A stretch of 64,000 nucleotides of DNA from an uncultured bacterium (GTDB taxonomy: Bacteria > Verrucomicrobiota > Kiritimatiellia > CAIKKV01 > CAITUY01): positions 1 to 64,000 of the forward strand of contig CAIVSY010000043.1 in the NCBI GenBank assembly GCA_903908715.1, read 5' to 3'. This document shows, piece after piece, positions 16,646 to 26,007 of the stretch. The stretch's first letter is position 1, and each line of letters begins with the position of its first letter. The notes beneath the pieces were generated by a model that saw nothing but the letters and a program-made list of their open reading frames with translations, did no database searches and was not told the origin of the DNA. A program made the position numbers and the translations under genes.

Positions 16646-18556
16646 ATGGCTGTCATCGTCTTCCTGATCTTTGTACTGTTCGTACTCGGGCTTTCCTTTT
16701 ACCTTGGCAACCGGACCAAGACCTCCAGCGGCTACTACGCAGCCGGCGGGCAGATCCATTGGGCGGTCAATGGAATCGCCTTTGCCGGCGATTACCTTTC
16801 CGCCGCCTCGTTCCTTGGCATCTGCGGCATGATCGCCACCATGGGCTACGATGGTTTCCTCTACTCCGTCGGCTACCTGGCAGGCTGGATCGTCGCCCTC
16901 TTCGTCGTGGCCGAACCCATGAAACGGCTGGGTAAGTACACGTTCACCGACGCCGTGGATTCAAAGTACAATTCCCGGGGAATCAAGCTGGCCGCCGCCA
17001 TCAGCACGCTGGTGGTCTCCATCTGCTACCTGATCCCGCAGATGGTCGGAGCCGGAGTCCTGGTCCAACCCCTGCTGGGCCTCGCCCACCACTGGGGCGT
17101 CATCATGGTTGGCGCCATCGTGATCACCATCGTCGCCACCGCCGGCATGGCCTCCACCACCTACGTCCAGTTCCTCAAGGGAGCGCTCCTGATCCTCTTT
17201 TCCACCATCCTGGTCGTGGCCGTCTGCAACCGCGGCCTGCAGACAGAACCCAATCAGGGCGGACGCGTTCCTTTCCATACCTACGCATCCCTCACGGCCG
17301 TAGAGGCCGATGGCAAACTCACCGTAACCGATCCCTCCTGGACGGTTGTCGAGTTGCAGGAGGTCAAGACCGCCAAGACCACATTCGCCCGGCTGACCCG
17401 CGAGGGGCAGGAGTCCTGGTGGCTGGTCAGCCGCGGGAGTTCCAGCGTGTCCCTCAAGGAAATCGAAGCCAGCGTGGTCAAGCCTGACGGGCGCGTCCTG
17501 GTCAACGGCCAGCCCGCATCCAAGGACAACACCATCCGCCAGGTAGGCAACCTGGAATCCATCCGCGGCAAGACCCAATCCGACACCGGCCGTGTTTCCC
17601 CGATCGGGCTCCTGTCCGCCATGTCACACGATCAGACCCGCATCCGGCGCTGGAAGGAAGTCCGATTCCAGGATAGCGAGGGTGCCCGCATAACCGCATA
17701 CGTGCCCGCCGCCACAGCCGGAAACCTCTTCATGCGACCGGGCCTGAAGTTCAAGGTTCAGGGCACCCGGCTCGAACGCCTCGATTTCCTCTCTCTCATG
17801 CTGGCGCTCTTCCTCGGAACCGCCGCCCTGCCGCATATCCTGATCCGCTACTATACGGTTCCCAGCCCGGCGAGCGCGCGCAAGTCGACCATCGTGGCCA
17901 TCGCCTCGATCGGGTTCTTCTATATCCTGACCCTTTTCATGGGCATCGGCGCGGCGATCAACGGCGTGTTGAATCCGGCCGACAGTAATATGGCTGCGCC
18001 CCTGCTCGCCCGCTCGTTCGGCGAACTGTTATTCTCGATCATCTCGGCCATCGCCTTCGCCACGGTACTGGGAACGGTCAGCGGCCTCATCGTGGCCGCC
18101 TCGGGTGCAGTTGCCCACGATTTCTGCGACCGCTTCCTGAACCTGAAGATGGACGACCACGCCAAGATCCGCGCCGGAAAACTCTCCGCGTTCCTGATTG
18201 GCGCCCTGGCCATCGTTCTGGGAATCCTTTTCAAGGGCATGAATGTGACCTTCCTGGTCGGGCTCGCGTTTGCAGTGGCGGCATCCGCCAACCTTCCGGC
18301 CATCCTGATGCTGCTCTTCTGGAAGCGGACCACAGCGAAGGGCATAGTCGCCTCCATCTTCATGGGTGTGCTGTCCTCTCTCCTCCTGATTCTCTTCTCG
18401 CCCGAACTCTACAAGCTGTACGGACTGGACCCGGCCTCCGCCCCCATCCCCTTCAGCAACCCGGGGATCATCTCCATCCCGCTGAGTTTCATCACCCTCG
18501 TGGTGGTCTCCTTGTGTACCAAACCCCGCAACCCGGAACCCGATTCCCCCGCCTGA
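16646..18556 (+). CDS. Sodium:solute symporter, ActP-like (SSS family)
   Basis: A 636-residue inner membrane transporter with the SSS core: GGQIHWAVNGIAFAGDYLSAASFLGICG near the N-terminus, YTFTDAVDSKYNSRG and TTYVQFLKG, then after an insertion LPHILIRYYTVPSPASARKS and a further six or so helices. Residues about 205-385 form a mostly hydrophilic insertion between helices, with beta-rich segments. The start ATG 16646 follows GGGGAGG. It follows the DUF485 gene directly and precedes, by 49 bp, a sensor/DUF294 protein that may control it. The substrate is probably a small carboxylate such as acetate, by family only. Confidence 0.9.
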   Translation: MAVIVFLIFVLFVLGLSFYLGNRTKTSSGYYAAGGQIHWAVNGIAFAGDYLSAASFLGICGMIATMGYDGFLYSVGYLAGWIVALFVVAEPMKRLGKYTFTDAVDSKYNSRGIKLAAAISTLVVSICYLIPQMVGAGVLVQPLLGLAHHWGVIMVGAIVITIVATAGMASTTYVQFLKGALLILFSTILVVAVCNRGLQTEPNQGGRVPFHTYASLTAVEADGKLTVTDPSWTVVELQEVKTAKTTFARLTREGQESWWLVSRGSSSVSLKEIEASVVKPDGRVLVNGQPASKDNTIRQVGNLESIRGKTQSDTGRVSPIGLLSAMSHDQTRIRRWKEVRFQDSEGARITAYVPAATAGNLFMRPGLKFKVQGTRLERLDFLSLMLALFLGTAALPHILIRYYTVPSPASARKSTIVAIASIGFFYILTLFMGIGAAINGVLNPADSNMAAPLLARSFGELLFSIISAIAFATVLGTVSGLIVAASGAVAHDFCDRFLNLKMDDHAKIRAGKLSAFLIGALAIVLGILFKGMNVTFLVGLAFAVAASANLPAILMLLFWKRTTAKGIVASIFMGVLSSLLLILFSPELYKLYGLDPASAPIPFSNPGIISIPLSFITLVVVSLCTKPRNPEPDSPA

Positions 18557-18605
18557 AGGCAGGCCCCGGGTCCCGGCCGGGACGAAAAGGAAACGCAGAC
18601 CCGGC

Positions 18606-21600
18606 ATGACGGTGTCCATACGAGTTGACTTTCATTGCCATTCCACCTGCAGCGACGGATCCCTGTCGCCACAGGCACTGGCAGATAGGCTGGCCGCGGA
18701 TGGCGTCGCCTTCGCAGCTCTTGCGGACCATGATACGATCGCCGGTCTTGAAGCCTTCCGCAAGCGCCTGACGCGACACGGCATCGGATTCATTCCTGCC
18801 GTCGAAATCACGGCCCAGCACAAAGGCAAGGCGGCCCATCTCCTGGCTTACGGGTTCGATCCCGGCCACGCCGGCCTTCGCGCCACCCTTGACGCCATGC
18901 AACTCAGTCATGATGCCGCCACCGAAAGCATCGCCGGTTCGGTCCGCGGCAGGAATGCGCCCGCCACGGCCTCCAGTCACCCACCCCTCCCCGGCGCCGC
19001 GGAAGGACGGGTGGAACTGGCAGATGCCATCGCCCTGGTCCACGAGGCAGGCGGTCTTGCGTTCCTCGCCCATCCCCTTTTCCTCGCTCCCAATCCCGAA
19101 AAACTGGAGGCCATTCTCCCGGCACTGCAGGCTGCGGGCCTGGATGGTATTGAGGCGATCTATCCTGCGTTCAAACCCGCCGACCGGGCCCGCCTCATCG
19201 AAATGGCCCGACGTTTCCAACTCCTTGTCTGCGCAGGCAGTGACTTCCACCACACCGGGACACATACCGGAATCGAGATTCCCTCCGATCTCTGGAAAAC
19301 ATTCCGCGACGCCCTTCTCGCTCGCACCAAAGGCTCCGTCCTTCCGGCCGATGAACGGCCCAGGCATTTCTCGATCCGCCGCCGTCACTCCGTCCTGCGC
19401 ATCATCCTGCCCTCTCTGGCCGCCATGCTCCTTTTCAGTTTTGCCCTGCTGGTGATCATCCTCCCCGCCATCGAGCGATCCCTCCTGGAACGAAAACGCG
19501 AGATGATCCGCGAACTGGTCAACTCGGCCTGGGGTGTCCTTGCAGAAGCCGAGGAGGAGGCGCGCCTCGGCATGGTCCCGCTGGAGAGAAGCCAGGAACT
19601 GGCAAAGAAACGCATTTCCACACTCCGCTACGGGCGCGAGGGCAAGGACTACTTCTGGCTCCAGGATATGCATCCCCGGATCATCATGCACCCCTACCGC
19701 CCTGAACTGGTGGGGAAGGATGTTTCCAGCTTCCGGGACCCGCGCGGCGTCCGCATCTTCGTCGAATTCGCCGATCTCGTCCGCCGCCAGGATGAGGGGT
19801 TCATTGACTACGTGTGGCAATGGAAGGACGATCCGAAGCGGCTGGTTGCCAAGGAATCCTACATCCGCGGATTCAAGCCCTGGGGATGGATCATCGGCAC
19901 CGGTATCTACATCGAGGATGTAAGAGCCGAGATCGCCCGTTTTGAACGCCATCTGCTCCGCGTCTCCGCCGGAATCGTCGGCCTGATCGCCCTCCTGCTG
20001 CTCAGCGTCATCCGCCAGAGCCTCCGTACGGAGCGCAGGCGGCGGGAAGCCGAGGAAAGCCTCCACGAAACCACCGAACGCTACCGGACCCTCGTTGAAT
20101 CCGCCACCGAAGGAACCCTGTTCGTGGTGGACCGTCACTGCCGGTACGCCAACCCCTCCCTGCTGCACAAACTGGGGTGCACCGCCAGTGAAATCGAACT
20201 GCTGGAACTGGCCGATATCCTTCCTCCACTGCCATACAACCAACCGGCATGGGACATCATCCTCCGCCTCCGAAGCGGGGAGTCACACCCCGGAGGAGTG
20301 GCGGCATCGCTGCGTCGCCGGGACGGCCTGCCCCTCGAGTGCCTGCTCGCCTTCAGCCGCATCTCCTATGCCGGCAGGGACGGTCTCGTGATCCATACAA
20401 CCGACATCACCCCATCCCCGGGTACAAGAAGCGATGCCGGGACCCCCGATACCCCCGCTTTACACCTTGCCGAGGCAGCGGGCAATGTGCCGGTCGGCCT
20501 CTTCCGCGCCAAGGCTGTGCGAAGGGCCCCCCTGCTGAAAACCAACCGCGCCGCCAGCACCCTCCTGCCGGCTCTTGCCCCGCAGTCGGGCGCCGCCATC
20601 GCGTGGCTCGCAGATGTCTTTCCGGACCCCGGCACGTTCGACGATTTCCAGCGCCGTCTCGAACGGGACGGCACCGCGCGCCAACGCTTGCATCCACCCG
20701 CCACCGCCGGCCAACCACGCACCCTGACCCTTGACGCCCGCCTCGTCCGGGATTCCGGGGGTGCGCCCGCCTATATTGACGGCCGCATAGAGGACACCAC
20801 CGCCGATGCCCTGCGCGAAGCCGAACGCGAGTCCCTGATTGAAAGACTCCAGACTTCACTCCTCTACCTCCACGAACCAGTAGACCGACTGTGCCATCCG
20901 CCCGCCTTCTGCTCGGCAGAAACCCCCATCCGGAAGGCCGCCGCCGTCATGACAGCCCAGGATACCGAGGCCGTTCTTGTCCGGGGCGAAGGCAATATCA
21001 TTCTCGGAATCCTGACCGACCGGATTCTGCGGGCCAGACTGATCGCCGAGTCGGGTGATCCGCGCGAACCCGTCCGGGCCATCCTGCGCGAGACTGTCGT
21101 CACCATTCCCCGCCGTGCCCTGGTCTACGAGGCACTCCTGCTCATGCAGGAGAAAGGGGTCGAGCATCTTGCGGTAACGGATGAGGACGGCGGCATCGCC
21201 GGAATCCTTCACAGCCGGGATATTCTCCAACTCCACAGTAGCGAGGCCGCCGTACTGACCCGCAAAATCGCCGATGCCTCCACCGCCGAAGAGGCCATCC
21301 GTTGGTGCCAACGCGCTCCCGCACTCGCTCGCACCCTGCTGGAAAGCGGCGCCCATCCCCGCCAGATCACCCGCATGATCACAGCCGTTTGCGATGCCGC
21401 CACAAGCCGGTTCATCGAACTGGCCCAAGCCCGGCTGGGGCCTGCCCCATGCCCGTTTGTGTTCCTTGCCCTGGGCAGTCAGGGCCGGCGAGAAATGTCG
21501 CTCTTCGCCGACCAGGATAACGCCATTGTCTACGATCCCGGACCCGCTGGATCATCAGCCGGGAACGGGAACCGCTATTTTCTTGAAATGGGACAACAGG

Positions 21601-22283
21601 TCTGCGACTGGCTTGCCTCTGCGGGTTACCCCTATTGCCGCGGTTCCATCATGGCCCGCCATGCCAGGTGGTGCGCCCCCTTGTCCAGCTGGCAGAGAAC
21701 CCTTCACGACTGGATCCAGCAGCCGGAACCACAACAAGTTCTGGATTCCGCCATCTTTCTAGACTTCCGCCCCGTATCGGGTAGCGAGGCGTTGGCACAA
21801 TCCCTCCGCCGGTATGTGCACGAAATACTCCGGACAACTCCCGCCTTTCTGCCATTCGTCGCTCGTGACCTTCTCCGGTCCGAGCCGCCGCCAACCGCAT
21901 TCCGCCGCCGACTCCGTCCGTGGAAGCACGGGATCCACCTGCTGGACCTGAAGTCCGCCCTCCTGCCGATCAGCGGCATGGCCCGCCTGTACGCCTTGCA
22001 GCACGGAATGGAAGAAACACACACGCTTGACCGGCTGGAAGCCCTCGCCAGGCGCGGACTGATCACGGAAGGTAATGTGCGCGAGATCACAATGGCCTAT
22101 GAACATCTCCTGCGGCTCCGGCTGAACCGCCAGGCGGAATGCCTGCGTGAAGCCTGCCCTATGGATAACATCACGGACCTCCGGAAACTGACCCGCATGG
22201 AACAGGCCCAGGTGGATCAGGCCATCCACCGTATCGAGGCCATCCGGCGAAAAATCAGCTACGACTTCCTGGGCGGCACATGA
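18606..22283 (+). CDS. PHP-sCache-PAS-CBS-DUF294 membrane fusion protein
   Basis: A 1225-residue multidomain protein. Residues 1-250 are a PHP metallo-phosphoesterase domain with FHCHSTCSDGS, LADHDT, EITA, LAHP and GSDFHHTG, so the metal ligands look complete. A TM helix (about 262-285) leads to an extracytoplasmic single Cache domain (about 290-445, with GKDYFWLQDMHPRIIMHPY and SYIRGFKPWGWIIGTGIYI), then a second TM helix (448-471). A PAS domain (about 490-595), a weaker PAS-like region (610-735) and two CBS domains (about 760-880) follow. Then comes a DUF294 nucleotidyltransferase with GSQGRREMSLFADQDNAIVYD from about 956, and the DUF294 C-terminal domain (about 1100-1215). There is no kinase or GGDEF output. 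Context suggests control of the upstream symporter. Confidence 0.88.
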   Translation: MTVSIRVDFHCHSTCSDGSLSPQALADRLAADGVAFAALADHDTIAGLEAFRKRLTRHGIGFIPAVEITAQHKGKAAHLLAYGFDPGHAGLRATLDAMQLSHDAATESIAGSVRGRNAPATASSHPPLPGAAEGRVELADAIALVHEAGGLAFLAHPLFLAPNPEKLEAILPALQAAGLDGIEAIYPAFKPADRARLIEMARRFQLLVCAGSDFHHTGTHTGIEIPSDLWKTFRDALLARTKGSVLPADERPRHFSIRRRHSVLRIILPSLAAMLLFSFALLVIILPAIERSLLERKREMIRELVNSAWGVLAEAEEEARLGMVPLERSQELAKKRISTLRYGREGKDYFWLQDMHPRIIMHPYRPELVGKDVSSFRDPRGVRIFVEFADLVRRQDEGFIDYVWQWKDDPKRLVAKESYIRGFKPWGWIIGTGIYIEDVRAEIARFERHLLRVSAGIVGLIALLLLSVIRQSLRTERRRREAEESLHETTERYRTLVESATEGTLFVVDRHCRYANPSLLHKLGCTASEIELLELADILPPLPYNQPAWDIILRLRSGESHPGGVAASLRRRDGLPLECLLAFSRISYAGRDGLVIHTTDITPSPGTRSDAGTPDTPALHLAEAAGNVPVGLFRAKAVRRAPLLKTNRAASTLLPALAPQSGAAIAWLADVFPDPGTFDDFQRRLERDGTARQRLHPPATAGQPRTLTLDARLVRDSGGAPAYIDGRIEDTTADALREAERESLIERLQTSLLYLHEPVDRLCHPPAFCSAETPIRKAAAVMTAQDTEAVLVRGEGNIILGILTDRILRARLIAESGDPREPVRAILRETVVTIPRRALVYEALLLMQEKGVEHLAVTDEDGGIAGILHSRDILQLHSSEAAVLTRKIADASTAEEAIRWCQRAPALARTLLESGAHPRQITRMITAVCDAATSRFIELAQARLGPAPCPFVFLALGSQGRREMSLFADQDNAIVYDPGPAGSSAGNGNRYFLEMGQQVCDWLASAGYPYCRGSIMARHARWCAPLSSWQRTLHDWIQQPEPQQVLDSAIFLDFRPVSGSEALAQSLRRYVHEILRTTPAFLPFVARDLLRSEPPPTAFRRRLRPWKHGIHLLDLKSALLPISGMARLYALQHGMEETHTLDRLEALARRGLITEGNVREITMAYEHLLRLRLNRQAECLREACPMDNITDLRKLTRMEQAQVDQAIHRIEAIRRKISYDFLGGT

Positions 22284-22392
22284 CCGCTTTCCCTATTCTC
22301 GGCATAATCACATACTCGGCATGAGATCTCACATTCCTCCCTTTGTCTACGGGTCGAATCGGGCAAACAGACAACGAGAATGTCGGGAGCTG

Positions 22393-22413
22393 GCACTGCA
22401 AGCTCAGCAGTGC
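22393..22413. terminator. Hairpin between convergent genes
   Basis: GCACTGC (22393-22399) pairs with GCAGTGC (22407-22413) in a perfect 7-bp stem with 7-nt loop. It lies between the ends of the fusion-sensor gene (plus) and the thioredoxin-like gene (minus). It has no T-run, so it may be a weak bidirectional terminator. Confidence 0.4.
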
Positions 22414-22439
22414 GCATCCGTGCGAAGCGCTTTTCCCGC

Positions 22440-23021
22440 TCACACCAGGTCGCAGGCCTCCGGTGGCATCCAGTGGGCATCCTGGCCTTCCCACTTGACG
22501 TTACAACCGATCGGGTTGGTCAGCGGCACGCGGACCGGGTGTCCGGCGAAATGGTCTTCCAGGGCGTTGGCCAGATCGTTCACCTTCATCTTCGAAGGGT
22601 CGCGCGGGTTGTCAACGCCCCGTCCCGTGTAAATCAGCTTGCGGGCGGCGTCAAAAACGTAGAAGTGCGGCGTCCGCAGGGCGCCGTACGCGCGGGCAAC
22701 GTCCTGGGTCGCGTCGTGCAGGTAGATCCACGGGAAGCGGTGCTGCTTCATCCGCTCGACCATGTGCTCGAACGCGTCCTCGGGATACGTGTTCCGGCTG
22801 TTCGAGTTGATGCCCACGAAGCGTACGCCCCGCGGCGCGAATGTCCCGGCCGTCTCCCGGGTAACCTCGTCCGAGCCCGTGACGAACGGGCAGTGGTTGC
22901 AGGTGAAGAACACCACCAGCACCTTGGCGTCCTTGAAGTCCGCCAGGCGGTAGATGCGTCCGTCCGTTGCCGGCAGTTTGAAATCCGGCGCCTTGTCACC
23001 AATCTGCAGCGTGAATGCCAT
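22440..23021 (-). CDS. Thioredoxin-like / AhpC-TSA family protein
   Basis: A 193-residue protein of the redoxin fold. It has [15 protein letters not shown], then [11 protein letters not shown] with C41 and C44 as a CxxC pair, GINSN, and [23 protein letters not shown]. No signal peptide is present, so it should be cytoplasmic. The ATG at 23021 follows GGGAGGT with proper spacing; the longer open frame is unsupported. It probably acts as a thiol-disulphide oxidoreductase or peroxidase; the partner is unknown. It diverges from the phosphofructokinase gene across 298 bp in which I see no firm promoter. Confidence 0.9.
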   Translation of the reverse strand: MAFTLQIGDKAPDFKLPATDGRIYRLADFKDAKVLVVFFTCNHCPFVTGSDEVTRETAGTFAPRGVRFVGINSNSRNTYPEDAFEHMVERMKQHRFPWIYLHDATQDVARAYGALRTPHFYVFDAARKLIYTGRGVDNPRDPSKMKVNDLANALEDHFAGHPVRVPLTNPIGCNVKWEGQDAHWMPPEACDLV

Positions 23022-23319
23022 CGTGACCTCCCACCGATTAGGGTTTACCGTTTCACCTTCTTGCCACCGCTCCGAATTTAGCACTGAGGATCGGGAAGAT
23101 TGCAAGCTGTATCCTCGCGCAGGCCCTATTGGCACAGCACGGAGCCAACCTCGACCGGCTCCATCTTCCCGCGCTGAACACAGGGCCAAGTTACGCCCGC
23201 ATTCGAAGTGAGTCAATGCCCCAAAAGACATCGCCCCGTAAATTCTCGCTTGCCTTGCGGTTAAAGTTTCCCATCATAGCACCCATTTGCAGAATCATTT
23301 CACGAAAGGGAGTATGACC

Positions 23320-24546
23320 ATGACCATCAGGAAAGTAGGCATTCTGACAGCCGGCGGTTTGGCGCCTTGTCTTTCCACCGCAATCGGACGCCTGATCGAA
23401 CGCTATACCGAAGTCTCCCCGCAGACAGAGATCGTTTGCTACGTAGATGGATATAAGGGCTTGCTGCAGGGCAACAGCATCCGCGTCACGGACACCGTGC
23501 GCAAAGGCGCCGCCATCCTCTACAAGCACGGCGGAAGCCCGATCGGCAACAGCCGCGTCAAACTGACCAATGTGAAGGATTGCCTGAAGCGGGGCCTGAT
23601 CAAGGAAGGGCAGAACCCCTTGGCGGTGGCGGCCGAACAGCTCGTGAAGGACGGCGTGGAAGTCCTTCACACGATCGGCGGCGATGATACGAATACGACA
23701 GCAGCCGATCTCGCGGCCTATCTGGCCAGGAACAACTACAAGCTGATCGTGGTGGGACTGCCCAAGACCATCGATAACGACGTCTTCCCGATCCGGCAAA
23801 GCCTCGGTGCCTGGACGGCGGCAGAGGAAGGCGCGAGGTATTTTGAAAACATCGTCGCGGAACACAATGCCAACCCCCGCATGCTGATTGTGCATGAAGT
23901 CATGGGCCGGAACTGCGGATGGCTGACCGCCTACACCGCCAAGGTGTACCGGGAACGCCTCATGCAACTCGATTTCCTGCCGGAAATCGGGTTGAGCCGG
24001 GAACGGAAGGATGTTCATGCCGTGTTCGTGCCGGAAATGGCCATCGACCTGAAGGCTGAGGCCGCCCGCCTGGGCGGGGTGATGGACAAGCTCGGATGCG
24101 TGAACCTCTTCATTTCTGAAGGCGCCGGCGTGGATGCCATCGTCAAGGAAATGGAAAGCGCCGGAGAGGAAGTGCCGCGCGATGCGTTCGGTCACGTGAA
24201 ACTCGACGCGGTCAACCCGGGAAAATGGTTCGGCAAACAGTTCGCCGCGTTGCTCGGGGCCGAAAAGACACTGGTCCAGAAATCGGGGTACTTTGCCCGG
24301 GCAGCCGCTTCGAACGCAGCGGACATCCAATTGATCAAAGCGTGCGCCGACAAAGCCGTGGAATGCGCGCTGAAGGGAATCGGTGGTGTCATCGGCCAGG
24401 ACGAAGACCGGCAGGATGAACTGCGCGCCATTGAATTCCCGCGTATTGCCGGCGGCAAGCCTTTCGACATTGACGCGCCGTGGTTCGGCAAGCTTCTGGC
24501 AGATATCGGGCAGCCGAAGGGCGCCAAAGTGAAGGTTGCGCATTAA
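23320..24546 (+). CDS. pfp: 6-phosphofructokinase, PPi-dependent type by motif
   Basis: A 408-residue phosphofructokinase of glycolysis/gluconeogenesis. The N-terminus MTIRKVGILTAGGLAPCLS holds the nucleotide/PPi loop. TIGGDDTNTTA at 118-128 has Asp at the position (D123) where ATP-using enzymes carry Gly. PKTIDND lies at 148-154, and MGRNCGWL follows. The GGDD signature is known to exclude ATP and favour pyrophosphate. ATG 23320 lies 7 nt after AAAGGGAG; ATG 23314 is too close. A PPi enzyme makes the step reversible. Confidence 0.92.
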   Translation: MTIRKVGILTAGGLAPCLSTAIGRLIERYTEVSPQTEIVCYVDGYKGLLQGNSIRVTDTVRKGAAILYKHGGSPIGNSRVKLTNVKDCLKRGLIKEGQNPLAVAAEQLVKDGVEVLHTIGGDDTNTTAADLAAYLARNNYKLIVVGLPKTIDNDVFPIRQSLGAWTAAEEGARYFENIVAEHNANPRMLIVHEVMGRNCGWLTAYTAKVYRERLMQLDFLPEIGLSRERKDVHAVFVPEMAIDLKAEAARLGGVMDKLGCVNLFISEGAGVDAIVKEMESAGEEVPRDAFGHVKLDAVNPGKWFGKQFAALLGAEKTLVQKSGYFARAAASNAADIQLIKACADKAVECALKGIGGVIGQDEDRQDELRAIEFPRIAGGKPFDIDAPWFGKLLADIGQPKGAKVKVAH

Positions 24547-24581
24547 GCAGGCAATCCACTGGCGCGGCAAAGGGGCCATCC

Positions 24582-24610
24582 GCCGGGAAATCCGCTATGA
24601 TTTTCCCGGC
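24582..24610. terminator. Hairpin shared by convergent gene ends
   Basis: GCCGGGAAA (24582-24590) and TTTCCCGGC (24602-24610) form a perfect 9-bp stem with an 11-nt loop. It overlaps the exosortase stop codon and lies 36 bp past the phosphofructokinase stop. It could end transcription in both directions; there is no long T-run. Confidence 0.5.
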
Positions 24611-26007
24611 AGCGCCTGACAGGCCACCCGCATCTCCATCGGACACTCCACCACTGTCACCGCCCACCATGGGCCTTCGCTCTTCCGGAAGGCTGCCGAC
24701 CAGAACCAGCTGGAAATGTCCGACCACGCCTCACCCCGTACATCCCGGATACGAGTCCTCACCCGCATCCGTTCCGCACCCCGTGACGCCAGGAAACTCC
24801 CCCATCGGTTCCCCTCCCTATCCACAAACAGCGGTTCCGCAGTAACCTTGTACCCCTGCGCCTTGAAACAGGTTTCGATCGGATGCAACTGGCGGGAGGG
24901 ACGCGCCAACCATCTGAGGATGATGACGCGCCGGCCATCATGGAATTTACCTGTCCGCCCGGGAAAAGTCCGCGCAAACTCCTCCTCCCTGGCTGACATT
25001 CTCATGGTTGTCAGCCTCCGCCCTTCATAAGTTTCCGGCCATCCCGGGAATCCCGCCGGCGGCTCCGGCATGGGGTCGGGCAGGCAGGGCGCCAGGAATG
25101 CAAGCACACAGGTCAACCGGAAAAGCGCTCCACCCCGACACAACATCGGCAAGGGAAATCCCGTCCGCATCGCCCTTGTCCTGACCGGAAATCCTTTCGT
25201 ACCGCCCCGCAGCTCCAGCCGCACAACCATAAAGGCAATCCCAGCCGCCACGCCCGTAAATGCCGCCAATCCAATCGCTGTATGCCACCCTGGCGGCGCC
25301 TTGAGGATCCCGCTTTCGATAAGGAATAGCGCCGCCGTGCGCATCACATTTCCCGCCAGCACCAGCAGGAATGCCCCTGCACCGGCCAGAAGCGTCCGCC
25401 TTGTACCCAGTCGGTAAAGGCAGGCAAGCGTCAGGGTCAGCCAGGCTCCCACCCACAAGAGCCGGATTCCCGCACAGGGCGCATCCACAACCACCTGGAG
25501 GCCCTGCCACGCCAACTGGGTTCCCGCTGGCCCGACAGGAAAGCCGCACAAACCAAGAACCTGTGCCGCCATCCATGCCACGGCCACGCGCAACGGATAG
25601 CCGGCGTAGTATTCAAACGAGAGCATAACCGGAAGGGAAAGCACCATCAGGCCCCAGAAACCAAGATGCAGGGGACGCCCCAGCCAGCACACGCTGATAC
25701 TGCAAGCCAGCGCTGTCACCGCCAATCCGGAACGCACAAGAGGCGGCAGTACCGGGTATGTGACTCCATAGGCAAGCGTGAGCAACGCGGCCGGGAGGAG
25801 CGAAGCCCCCACCTTGGCCGGAGTCGGCAGCCGATCCCTTCCCATCCCGGCGCGCCCGCGCTCCACCCACAAGAAAATGCCTGCGGAAACCAGCGCCAGA
25901 AAACCCCAGGGCTCATCCGCCGGGTCCATCATGCGGCGCCAATACCACCCGGCCAGCGGCCAGAACGCCAGTAGATGGAACCACGGGACAACGGCACGCC
26001 AGTTCAT
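24595..26007 (-). CDS. Exosortase with fused EpsI-like C-terminal domain
   Basis: A 470-residue inner membrane protein. Residues 1-270 form about eight TM helices with the exosortase triad: C178 in DAPCAGIRLLW, R223 in GNVMRTAAL and H242 in WHTAIGL. Exosortases cut and transfer PEP-CTERM proteins. From about 320 a further TM segment leads to an extracytoplasmic domain with HPIETCFKAQGYKV, resembling the CxxxxGW-type centre of EpsI, a protein often encoded beside exosortases. Start ATG 26007 overlaps the stop of the upstream VIT/PEP-CTERM gene (ATGA). One exosortase directly coupled to one substrate suggests a dedicated pair. Confidence 0.9.
   Translation of the reverse strand: MNWRAVVPWFHLLAFWPLAGWYWRRMMDPADEPWGFLALVSAGIFLWVERGRAGMGRDRLPTPAKVGASLLPAALLTLAYGVTYPVLPPLVRSGLAVTALACSISVCWLGRPLHLGFWGLMVLSLPVMLSFEYYAGYPLRVAVAWMAAQVLGLCGFPVGPAGTQLAWQGLQVVVDAPCAGIRLLWVGAWLTLTLACLYRLGTRRTLLAGAGAFLLVLAGNVMRTAALFLIESGILKAPPGWHTAIGLAAFTGVAAGIAFMVVRLELRGGTKGFPVRTRAMRTGFPLPMLCRGGALFRLTCVLAFLAPCLPDPMPEPPAGFPGWPETYEGRRLTTMRMSAREEEFARTFPGRTGKFHDGRRVIILRWLARPSRQLHPIETCFKAQGYKVTAEPLFVDREGNRWGSFLASRGAERMRVRTRIRDVRGEAWSDISSWFWSAAFRKSEGPWWAVTVVECPMEMRVACQALPGKS

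Noticed and set aside
18492-20243. 583-codon minus-strand open frame
   Set aside because: Antisense to the symporter end and the PHP-Cache fusion gene; no domain recognised in it.
23125-23145. TTGGCACAGCACGG upstream of pfp as a sigma-54 promoter
   Set aside because: Has a -24-like box but no TTGC at -12.
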